A DNA stretch of 64,000 nucleotides, from contig NEEC01000016.1 in the NCBI GenBank assembly GCA_002189035.1, positions 806,001 to 870,000 of the forward strand. Reading direction: 5' to 3'. The stretch's first letter is position 1; each line of letters starts with the position of its first letter. Of the stretch, positions 48,208 through 59,752 are shown one piece after another. The notes beneath the pieces are model-generated. The model saw nothing but the letters and a program-made list of their open reading frames with translations, was not told the origin of the DNA and did no database searches. Source of the stretch: Utricularia gibba (taxonomy: Eukaryota; Streptophyta; Magnoliopsida; Lamiales; Lentibulariaceae). The position numbers were made by a program, and so were the translations under genes.

Positions 48208-51200
48208 TCAGACAGCCGAGAGACTGGCCCATTTCCCAAGCTCATAAGGATCACCCAAGTAATACAACTTGATCCTGTTTGCCAGTGACAAACCTGATGC
48301 CCAAGGGTAAGGTCGATGGCCAGAATCGTCTGGTTCCGATGGGTCATCAGAGAATGCATAAATATCCCCCAGCAACCGGAATGTTATGCGGCGTGTTTGT
48401 AGCTCTCTAGGAAAATCGAAGTACATGGGTGTCCCAGGCTTTACTTCTGGTAGACGGTACTCAGCCACAGTAACCATCCCATGGGGTTCCTGCAGGAAAG
48501 ATAGTTACCCTTGATCATGGATAAAATAGAAATTGGTAGAAAAGGGATGACAGAGGACGTTCATGAGCTTAAATTTTCAGCTTCTAGCTCAACATGTAGT
48601 AGGAGGAGGCTGACAAATTTAATACCAACAAATAACAGTGCATTCAAGATTAAGGGTAAGCAGCTTGTTTACGGCTGTCTCCTACTCATTAAAAGTTAAT
48701 TGTGCTACACTGAGGCATGTGTACTTAGGCAATGTATTATTCAGTGTTAAGCATTTGCATAACAAGCATTACCAATAAGAGTACACAAAGATGTATAGGG
48801 GAACCTGTAGAGTAGACACTTGAATATATAGCACGGCAGGAGTTGTGAGCCTCTCCTCTAAGAGACTGTTCACATTCCACACATCAAAACCCGGCAAGGG
48901 AAGATGATTCACCCTGTGCTTAATTGCAGTGAACCCATCTAGGCGAAAACCCGCAACCAAAGGTGAGGCTAACGGCAGAAACTGCTCGAGAACAAGGTCA
49001 TTTTCTATCAATCTTTCCACCTCAATGGGAACCTGAACATTTAGAAGATGTTTACAGTTGTCTATATGAGAAAAAAAAGTGTGGTTTAAGGAACCTCTAA
49101 ATGGATCCAAACATCTGAACACAAAATAGAAGCAACATTTCACCTTGAATCTGCTTCGAAGTGAAGGTCTCTCTAACCAGCGTCTGACATTTACTGAATC
49201 GGAACCTTGTGAAGATGCAGCTATTTCTTTTCTCTCTGCTCTTCCAACCACAATAATTCTTTTGGCATGAATACTTGGGTTCATTTCAAACTCTGCACCA
49301 AAAGAGGCACGTCTTTTGTGTTGCGCAAAGGGATTTTCATCCAACGACAAAAGACAGAGGTCTCTATCCAAGCTGACTGAACTTGATCCAAATCTAGGAA
49401 GGCTCAAATTAATCCAAATGATCCGGCATTGAACTGGGTTTCTGAAAGTAAATTTTACATGCCGAGGTGCTTCATCTTTCAATGACTTCTCTGGTCCAGA
49501 AAGAGCAGGTGAAGATTCTATAAAGGGTTTCATGTCCCATTTTCCTGCACATATCCTTTCTTCCTTGTTCACACTGTTACTCGCCCAAATCTGTACCTAG
49601 TAAAAATGAAGAAAGATGAAAATATAGCTGGTGGTTAACTGGCAAAGGATTTCAACTATCACATAAAAATAACCACTCTAAAAGATTGTACAACATCTAA
49701 TTTTCATATGGCCTGACACACAAAGAAGGCTGTAGAAAAAAGCATGTATAGTGTAGACAAAAAATAAAAAATAAAAGATAGTCAAATTGCATCAATTAAT
49801 ACTGTAGCGACCATGCCAATATAGAAATCTAGAGAAGAACGAGTATTAGGCATTATAGACTCTGGTGCATTTATATATAACCCACAAAGGGCAAACTTAC
49901 TGTAGGAGCATCAGAAGTGGAATAACCACATGAACTAACTACCAGCACAACACCAGAGACACGTGAAACATCAGTGAGGACAATAGCAAATTCCACTGAA
50001 GAGACGCTAGGAGGAGCTCTCCAAAAAGACTCTGACAATCCACAATCTAATGGTGTCAGAAGAGATGCCGAAGGTGCTGAACCTGCTGCAGCCTCAACCT
50101 ATACAACAATATAAATAGATATTCTGAAAGCAATACAGAAAAATATGGTAAACAAAGGTACAACACACTTATAGATATGGAATTGTATCCACACACTGGT
50201 GAAACTAATTCTGGCCATTTTCAAAGTACGTGCTGGATTATGTGAAGTGATTTTAGGAAGTGAATTGGCTTACATTTATTTTCTGAAGCAAATGATAGAA
50301 GAAGTTTAAAGTAAAAAAAAATTAAAAATGGCAGCTGAATTACGGGGTAGAGAAAGCTGGCATATGGGAACTCGGCGAGTGACTGTTCTCCCTCAGTTAG
50401 CTTCTCCAACATGCTAACACTTCCCCCACAGGATTTATGCTTTGCACCAGAAATAAAATTTGTTGAAGTTAATCCAAAAACATCATTCAAAGATTTCTTC
50501 ACAGCATCAGCAACACGGTTAGATCTTCGTTGGTTAATCAGAGCTCGAACATAATCCACATGTAATGCACTTTGGGCAACCTCACTGCAGCATGCTTTAC
50601 AGATTATTGAATCCATACTTATCAACCGATCTGAAGATGCATCACGTATTGATCCCCCTGACTGGCAACACCATTGTAGCTAGGCACATCTTTTGATCTA
50701 CTGATTTCAAGTAGCATAGCCCCCCTTCCTGCTGAGCAAACTTTGCAAACCCTGCTCCCACATATAGAACAGCTGAAAATGGATACAGGACCACAGGAAG
50801 AATCATCAGACGGTACACCATTAGCTACTCCATTTTCAGCACGTACTTGGCATTCACCACCAATACATCTCTCCCCAATGGCACTAACATTCCAAAAATC
50901 AATCAAACTTTCATCAGCTATATTAAGACCAATTGATGCATTGATTTTATCTTCTACTGCAGTATGCCCAAGTAATGCTAGTGTACTTGTCACATTGTAC
51001 AATCTTCTCATATTTGAATCTTCAATCAAGGAATTTGGGTTTAAGCTAGCAGGATCAATGCCAATTGACAAAAGGGCTCTGTCCCTTTCAGCAGCAGAAA
51101 GATTCAATTGAAGACGTTCAATTTCAAGTTTCAAAGCTTCCGTGAAATCAAATCTTCTATCCTGCTCATTTCACAACACATAAGAATAAGTTTATGCACC

Positions 51201-54200
51201 GTGCAAATGACAATTAAAAAAAGAAAACTTGAGGATGGTACAACTAAAACTGGTCCAGAGATTCACAGTTTTATAGACAGAAGCTTCGACACCAAATGTA
51301 ATGGATCAAAGAAAAACAAATTTTCTGTTGCCCTTTAGCAATTAGGTTCCATCAGCCAAATCTATGTCCTTCGGCTTTTGACCCCTAAGAATTCAATTAT
51401 TAAGAACAACTGCGTAGATCAACCAGATAAACGTCTGATGATTCAAAACTTTTATTATCGATACCAGCCAGAAATTTTTTAACATAACCAAAAATCTTGT
51501 TTAACAACAAAAAGAAACATTTTGCATGTTGCCATCTAAGTAGTCTACATAAAAAAAATGCATGATTGAAAAAAGAAAGAAAATGACTTCAAGGAAGCTT
51601 CACCATCTAAAGGAATTTTCATGTCACAGAGTAGATAATGCCAAAATAAAAGAAGAGCAATAATTTATTATAATAGATTAGCATTATGAGAAGTCAAATA
51701 AATAACACTAGCAACAAAAATAATGATATAGAATAAACAAGTAAAAAAAAATCGGTAACATGAAAATCAGCAATAAATGTACCCATTTAGGTCCTGCTAG
51801 AAACTTAAAGATTCTAGTATAGCGTTCAGAATGTTGATTTGATGGTCCCTTGGGCGAAGCAGATGTTGAGTGATCATCCCCATCAGAAATTGGCTGAGTC
51901 ACATCATCTGAAAAGTCGAGTAAGTCGCCCCCCTGGTGTAAACCATACTTGGGTACTGGTACCGAGATGGAGTCTGAATGCCCAAAGTCTCCAGTCAAAA
52001 GGTCGACCAATGAGGAAGATGTTTCGAATTGGCGTGAGACAGGCTCACTATTCACACTATTTCCTGAAGAACATAAATCTATATCTGCTTTAGAAAAAAC
52101 AGACTTGGTTCCTTTTGCATGGTTACTGAAAACATATCTTGCGAATATTTCTTCATTGGAGAAAAAAGACCTCCACGGAAGAGAAGCTCCCAAAATTTCC
52201 ACCTACAGAACAAAATGCAGGTGAGAAATGACACTGCTTTGTAGTTTTCAGCAAGATCATCTTACCTCGCCAATGGTCATTGGGCCTTGTCCAGGCGCTA
52301 ATGGATAGAAGGTTAAAGCTACAACACGAGTAAGGAAGTCAAGTTCTCCCTCCAACTCTTCAAAATCATATAAAATGCAAGGTGCAGAAGATTCCTGAGC
52401 ATGTAGCCGTGCACCAGCCCCAGTCACGGCCATATCCTCCGGAGGGATATGCCCTGTTAACGGAATTGTAATGTTTGTGCCATTTGCACATTGTGGTATG
52501 GAGGCTCCCTGGGGGATAGTTATAATTAACACAATGAGCATGACTTACCACAATGCATTCCACAAGTCCAAACTTGCTTAACTATTTTCAAGCTCATAAA
52601 GAAGAATTTGAAGCCACTAATCTGACTGCTAAGAAAATTACTGTGAATGAACCACACCTCAAGAATTGGTTTTAGGTTATCCAGGTGGCGCCCAACTCTC
52701 ACATCAACTTTTGATGGAAAAGTAGCATCATCGGCACCATGGGAAATGGTAAGAAGAAGTTGACATACGTGGCATGGTTCTCCAAGATAGATTAAGAGTT
52801 CAATCACATCTGCAGCTTGTGAGGAGACCTACACAAGAATAAAGGCAACTAATAGCAAGCAATGCAACATGGCCTCTCCATAATAAGTTCAAAATGCTCT
52901 TTTCAAGCACAATAAAAGAAGGTGCATCCCAAAGCAATCCAAATACCCATATGAGGTCTTTTCTTCTAAAACTGAGAAGGCTAGCTCCACTATCAGAAGA
53001 AGTAAACATGCTTGGAACTGGTTTTAGAAAACATCCATGTGGCCGAGAAGGTACCTGAATCAAGAAAAAACACATGTACAGAAAAAAGCATGGAAGAAAA
53101 AATCAACACAAGCCATTCAACAGAAAAGTATGCGATGTCAAAAGAATATATTACTTATATACAGATACTGTACATTAAGATGAATTTTACACGCCCAAAG
53201 GTTTAGATTAGGTATTCTGGGTAAACTTTACACACAGAACCTCAATCAGATGCAAGAATAAGATTCAACCAGTTTTTCAATCAAAACTCAACTTAGAACA
53301 CAAACATGATGATCACATTCTCATACTTGAAAGTTCATTCATCATTTAAAATTTAGAGGAAAAGCTATGGATATGCTCCAGTTGAGCTTACGTGCTCAGA
53401 CTCCAACTTTCGTAATCAATGCAACAGCACATAACATGAAAGGGAAAGATAATATGATGAAGTATCAATTAAATCGTCAAAGCAGAAAAAAAGCGATGAT
53501 TGGAACATAAAAGTCCTATCATATCAATAGAAGCATGAAATATTATAATATGATTTTCGGAAGATAAAGAATGAAGTTTCAGATATTATGTTCTAAGAGT
53601 TCAGTCATCCTGCATTCTCTGTCAAGATTTGGCACTGAACAAGTGGCATAGTGCATGCTTCACAGCGTGACACAGGAAATTTTATGCTAAGAAAGGTAAA
53701 TTAGGACAGCACTAATAAGAAAATTTAATTAATGATGCATACATTTAGTGGATTCATCAAAATTGAAGGAAAGTGCTTGAAGAGCCTTAACCCCAAAAAG
53801 ATCTCCAGTTGCTTCTGCCGAGAGCTATCTACTATGGCATTCTTATATCTTCTCTGCAGTGTAATTTTGACATTCTGGGCAGCAGAAAACTGTTTGAACT
53901 TCCCGGCATCCTCATTGAAAATACTAAGAATTTGACTGTGCATAGCCTTGGAACCTGTGTATAAGGTTGCATGAATATCACCAGCAACCAAGAAAAGATC
54001 AGCTAATTGAGTCACAGGTGATAAGATAGTTGATCTTTTAAATTCATCAAAGGTCATGTCAAATCTTTTCCAAGGTTTATCTGGGCAAGGATGATTCCAA
54101 GTTGTGGTGCGAGTATTGTGATCAATATAGTACGATTTTCCTGTGACAGCATCAGAGCGTTTCTCCCAGCCAGGAGGCAATGGAGCAACATATCCAGTAT

Positions 54201-57200
54201 AGTTTCCAGGCGAATTATAGCCATACACCAAATCAGTGTCAAAAGATATGCCCAACCTTCTACATTGCTCCATAAAAACCTGGAGCGCACCAAAAAAGCT
54301 AGCTGCATTGGTTCTATCAAGAGAGTCAGCACAGTTGAACCGCAGTACCCCATTTTGATGAGATCTTAAGCAGAAGGCACCATCATAGTCGGTGTATATT
54401 ACTTCCCCCCTGCAGTTTTTAATTCGTTGTTGCGAGGGCAAATGATCGCCCTCAGATATATCAATAGAAACTGTCGGCGCCTTTAGAAGATACCATAGTC
54501 CTTCAATTGTTTGTTGCTCTCCCTTCAGTTTTACACTAGCATGCCAATCATAGTTTATTAAGTGAATACGGGTATAAGGAAGCTTTCCACTTGACCTAAT
54601 ATAGTTTAGAGATTCTTCAAAATGCTCAACTAAAATGGATTCTGATTTTCCTTCTCCATTCCTCAGTAAGTTAACACAAACAATTGGAACTAGAGCACTT
54701 CTTTTTTGTTTCTCATTGTTAGCAACATCCAGATTCCTTGAGTCGTATCTTTGGGACAATCTTTGGTAGTACTGCACACTTCCTCTGTAAGGGTCTCCAT
54801 CAGATACATATATTTCAGCTTCTGCAGCGGTAAGTTTCAACTCAGCACCCCACCAGATAGGAATTGTACCTCTACGCCAAATGTAAGTGTTAAAAGGGAC
54901 ACTTTGACCCGGTCCCTTGGGAACCCAAACAAGCTGTTCACACTCAACCTCGTTTCCTGCAAATTCAATGGTATAACAGCTGTGCAGTGAATAATTCTTT
55001 AAAGCATCTTTAAAGACATCATGAATTTGTGCTGCTGAACCAGCAAGTGTCATGGTAAAGTTGGCATGGAAATAACAGATAAGAGGAGCTCATACAGATA
55101 AAATTTGATTAAGTTTTAGGAAAAAAATATGCAGGTAAACAGATACGTTACTAAAGATGAAATAAACATAGACGGCCAGCAGCAAGGTCACACAAAACGT
55201 TTTCTCATTTTTTAAAAATGTAATAATTAAAAGAGGAGATGAATTGGAAGAACTACCAGTGCTATAACATGAATTTAAGCCCCTTGCTAAGTATCGAGTC
55301 CCAGGATGCAACCGACTACGCCGAGCAGTAATTGCAACAAGCCCCTCCTGCTGTCCAAGACTGCCAAAAGTCTTGCACTCTGAAAAGCCCTGCATAATTT
55401 TTCATAAACAATAATTGATAGTAAAAAAAAAGCATTCAATGAATCTTAAGAAAGTACACAAATAATATTCAGGTGTCTTCTAAGCTAAGGAAAATTTGCT
55501 ACAAGATATCACCAAAGGGGGGAGGGGGTACACTAGTCAGATACATATGCTCTCTCACATGGCATCGTTTTCTCGAAAATTTCAACTTTATTTTCCATAA
55601 TATAGCAGTTTTTTATGTTATTTACTTAGAGAAAAGCACTGTACAACTAGTAAAATATAATTAGAAAATGAATAAGGCCTTTGTCAAAAGCTTCATGAAT
55701 CTCAACTCGTATTAGGTAAAATCCATGGACCATGAGCCATATCACGTAAGATACAAAAAAAACCTACAACATGGAATGTGCTGTGCATCAAGTCTGCAAG
55801 CAGATGAAGGCAGCTCATTTGATTCATTAAAATAAAAAGGAATTGCATATCTAGAGCAGGAAAAGTTCAATAAAAACACTGGTTTTTCATTTCCATGCAT
55901 ATAAAAAGGAGGATAAAGGCATAGCTGCCAAAGAAAGAGCGATACAGATACTAATTTTAAACACCGTGGATTGGAAAATGGTCATGCCAAAAGAAATTAT
56001 ACAGGAAAAAGAAGCTGACCATACTAGGTTATTGTTGATGACAAATCAAATTCCTTAAAAGTCACAAGCATCATGCAACTATCAATAACATATCTTTGTA
56101 TCTTTTATATAAAAATCTGCCAGAAATTAGAAGGGTATATCGAATTTGGCTGAAAGTATCTACTTCCTTTCATTCATACGACCCTAAGTTCAAAAATGAG
56201 CTTTTTCTGCAGGGTGGAATCAGCTATACGCATTAGATTATAATCTTATCAAAAGAAGCTAAAAAATCTGCTAATTAAACAAAAAAAGGACCTGTAGTAA
56301 AATGACGCAATGCTGTGGAAGTCCAATTTTCTGGAAAGGTAATGAGAACCATTTATTCCAAACGAACTCATCATCAGGATTCTTCACTGACATACGACTT
56401 GGAAAAGGCCGTGTTATATCCCTTGTTTCACAGAAGTAATGCTTCCCATCAATGTCAAGCTCTGTAAGTTCTTGAATGTTTTTACTTTCTGACTTACTAA
56501 GAGGCTGTGGATTTTGAAGTGAAACCTTAATCCACTGGCTCTCGGAAACCGTGTAAACACATCCTCCCCCTGGCAGATTAGGTATACTAGCAACCAGCTT
56601 TGTAGCCAGAAGCAATAAACCAAAGCTACCAAGATTTGTGTAGCCTAATATGGCCCGTGCAGGTATTATACTCCTGCATAACAACCTAGAGCCACCGGTG
56701 ATAAAGTCCACTGCTTCATTTTGAGATTTAAAAACATCATAGCCATCCCTTGCAGTGTAGCGAAGAGCTCCAGTTGTTGGATCAATATAGATAACTTGAG
56801 TATCGATCCTAGTTGACAGACTGACAACAATATAAACTTCACTTGAATCCAACGTAATGACAACAACAGATGTGTCTCTCAGAAATTCTGCTGCAATCGG
56901 AATAAAGAACAATTAATATCTAAAAGATTCTAATAAACAATGTCTAAACATGATCACCCCCAAGCAACCAACAGAAGAGGAAAAGATCAAAGAAAGAACA
57001 CACAATGCATTACACCAGGATACTGCACAAAACTTTGGGTATGCATGCACTGATATGAGTGTTCACTCGAGAATTTCAGTTTGCAGCAATAAATGAACAT
57101 CAGAAGATAAACTTCCCAGAGTGAGTGAGTACAAAGGGCTATCACTCAAGAAATGAAGGTCCAAATGGAATAGATATGATTCACAAAAAAAAGGTCTAAA

Positions 57201-57221
57201 TGGCTCACCAGAAGGTTCCAT
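48208..57221 (-). CDS. SAC9: SAC9-type phosphoinositide phosphatase with WW domain, one-base frame break
   Basis: Plant SAC9 turns over phosphoinositides, notably PI(4,5)P2, at endomembrane sites. Thirteen exons: 57209-57221, 56292-56890, 55257-55389, 53743-54956, 52947-53054, 52658-52828, 52266-52508, 51783-52202, 50344-51161, 49901-50098, 49144-49596, 48805-49032, 48208-48489. Exon 1 codes MEPS only; the frame then reads [20 protein letters not shown]. The catalytic P-loop [16 protein letters not shown] (CX5RT) is near residue 458 and the WW domain ([20 protein letters not shown]) near 512. A coiled-coil region ([20 protein letters not shown]), Cys-rich segments and a conserved C-terminus ([18 protein letters not shown]) follow. 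The exon sum is 4880 nt, one short of 1627 codons. The loss is in exon 9, in a run of five C at 50654-50658 (plus strand), between the two Cys-rich parts; read literally it stops five codons later. All other exons are intact. Confidence 0.92.
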
Positions 57222-58140
57222 ACTTCAGGAAATCACTTGCACTGAATCTATTGGAAGTGCAAAATTCACAACTTCATGCAGGGAACAGATATTTAGCTTC
57301 TGAAATAAACACATGAAGCATATTAGCAATCACCCCAAGACAAAGCGCATAAAGGAATTCGCACATCCTAATTCAAAACAGAAACACATGGATTCCAAAG
57401 GCCCTCATTTTGATTTTGGGCCCTACCAGGTCAGCACGTTCAAGCAAATTATGAATTACAGAAAGTCGCATTCAACAAGCCATAATCATGATTCCACAAG
57501 CCTTCCCATAGAGAACGAAGCATACCACATTAAAAAAAAAATAACACAAAATTTGAGAACGGATAAAAGGAAGATGTAAAAGAAGCTCCAAATCAGCGAT
57601 TGCATTACTGTAATCGCATCAAAGAAAAGAGCAAAGCTGAGTCGGATCGAAGATACACAGGGGATACCTCCGAACATGATCGCCGCATAGTCCACACGCA
57701 TCATCGTCGCTGATTCCTCCGACGAACGGAAGCATCAACGAGCAAATCCCCATTATTGTTCGCTTCTGGAATTGTTTAGACGAATTCCCAATTTTCACCT
57801 CCCAGTAGATCACCTGTCACTGTCAATTCATTCGGTGTCTTTGCCTAAATTAATCTGATTATGTAATTACTTTGAGTTAATTAATCAATAGATTAACTGA
57901 TTTTAGAAATAATTATGAATTTTTGTATATATAATTAATTTTGAATATTGCTTGCTGAAGTATGAACGCAATTCTAATAATAATTGAAAGGACGAAAATA
58001 CCCTTCGTGGTACGGACCACACAAACCTACGATGGAGATACTCACCCTTCCGTATCGACAAAGGGCTGATCTTCACCACTAAAAACCGTACAATATAACT
58101 TACTGAATCCAAGACGCACAAAGTTAAGCAGAAAGCGAAG
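57222..58140. promoter_or_regulatory. SAC9 leader intron and promoter; polygalacturonase C 3' end
   Basis: On the minus strand a non-coding exon ends CGGAG|GTATCC at 57668 and an acceptor TTATTTCAG ends at 57300, giving a likely 5' UTR intron (57300-57667). The leader exon has upstream ATGs at 57704 and 57701. About 57800-58140 is AT-rich then GC-richer and serves as SAC9 promoter and 3' region of the next gene. Confidence 0.5.
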
Positions 58141-59752
58141 CTAAAAGCAACCGCCGGGGACAACCACGCCATCCGTGGTACCGTCCGCGTTCGCGGAGAC
58201 GCAAGCGGCGTCGGAGTCTGCCGTGTGCGTGAGGTCAATGTCTCTGAGACTGATGCCGGTGCACCGTTGCGTCTGGCTGCAACTAAACGCTATCGCCGTC
58301 GCGGTCGCCGATGTTCCTGTTATATTGTAGTACGTGATGCCGCTGATTTGGATTCCAGAGCTCTGTTATCAGCAGCACCACGTCGTATCGGATTCCGAAG
58401 ACCTAGTTTGAGGAAATGCTGGGAAATTGGATGAAAACGAAGAAAATACCTACCTGATGGGGGCAGTTTGCGGAGGAATCTGGGCAATAATTTTGATTTA
58501 TCAGGATAGGGTTTTTGACGTTGTTCATGATAATGCCTTGAAACAAGATCCCCCTGGCGAAGCCGTTGCTGGGCCGGGCCCACGTCTTTATCCTGAGCCC
58601 ATTCTGGGTCCCAGTCAAGACCGCGTTCTTCACCGTCACATTCTCAACTCCATCTTCTTCCGTCTTCCACCCCAAGCTCCCTACGCTGCAGCATTCCAAC
58701 ACAAACCCGGTTAACCAATTATTCTCCGGCAGATGTTCCTCTCACGGCGGCGCAGTACCTGATGCCATGGCCGGGGCCGCAGTGTACGTTCTCAATCCAG
58801 AGGTTCCGCGTCCCGGGGCCGACGGAGATGCAGTCGTCTCCGGTTTGTATATTGGAACTCAGGATCAAGATTCCGGTCGAGGCCTGAAGATGAATCCCGT
58901 CGGTGTTGGGGCTCTGCGATGGCGCCACGATGTTCAAGCCCGTCATGGTTACGTTGTTGCATTTGTTGACAGAAATGTGCATCAGCCGGCTGTTTATCGA
59001 CGTCAGCCCGTCGATCACTGCGTCGGTCACCGAGTTCAGCGTTATCGACTGCCATTCACATCATCACCGGCTAAGGCCTTGTAGTTTATACTTATTTTAT
59101 AATTAAAAACTGAAAATGAACTTATTTTCATGTAAGAGTTTGACTTTCAGTACTACCCTCCAACATATTCCTCTCATTTCGAACAGTTGACTTGTGCGTG
59201 AACCAGACGTCTGTCTAAGTTTGTCTCTCCATGGCATTGTTTTATGTTCTATACACTTTATTTTAGTAGTTTTTTTAAAAAAAATTAGGATGAGTTTTTG
59301 CTGAAAATGTGAAATGACGCATTTACCCTTGCTCCGGGAGCACAAGTGTTGCCGGAACTCCTGCAATTCCAGTACGACTGCCCTTGGGCGTCAAAAGTTC
59401 CTCCCACGAGCGAAATTCCTTCCACATCCTTGAAGGAAATCCAGTTCCCCGAATTCCCCAACTCAGCCGGAGCTACGAGAGTTGCATCGATCTTAACTAT
59501 TACACGACTCCTGCATGGGCCTCTGAACTCTACATTTCCGATCAAAAATCTTCCTCCGCCAACCGACATCGTTGCCGCCGCTTTGCTACCGCAGGCCGCC
59601 GCCCACGTCCGCTGGAAAGACTGCGTCGCGTCCGTCTTCCCATCTGCCACCGCCCCGTAACTCCTGACGTCGAAGATCAGGGGCCCATGTGCATTGCCAT
59701 GGTAAGGAAAGAAGAAGAAGAGGAGGAGCAAATTCGACAGTGAGGATATCAT
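58141..59752 (-). CDS. Polygalacturonase (GH28), copy C
   Basis: Four exons: 59327-59752, 58759-59048, 58454-58685, 58141-58362; 389 residues in frame. The ATG at 59752 opens a signal peptide (MISSLSNLLLLFFFFPYHGN). Signatures are SPNTDGIHLQ, TGDDCISVGPG, CGPGHGI and GLRIKTWARPSNGFARG, so the active site is complete. Asn/Cys-rich C-terminal segments (SGIQISGITYYNITG, VVVPGGCF) follow the usual GH28 pattern. It acts in the cell wall on homogalacturonan. Exon count, phases and exon 2 length (290 nt) equal those of copies A and B, and exon 4 equals copy B (222 nt). It lies on the opposite strand about 20 kb from them. Sequence is clearly diverged from A and B, so it is not a recent copy. Confidence 0.93.

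Noticed and set aside
48769-49572. Long continuous minus-strand frame of 267 codons
   Set aside because: It reads through a SAC9 intron; the true exons are 49144-49596 and 48805-49032, joined in frame.
50590-50690. A tiny intron to explain the SAC9 frame change
   Set aside because: No usable donor/acceptor pair of viable length joins the two conserved blocks; adding one base to the C run does so exactly.
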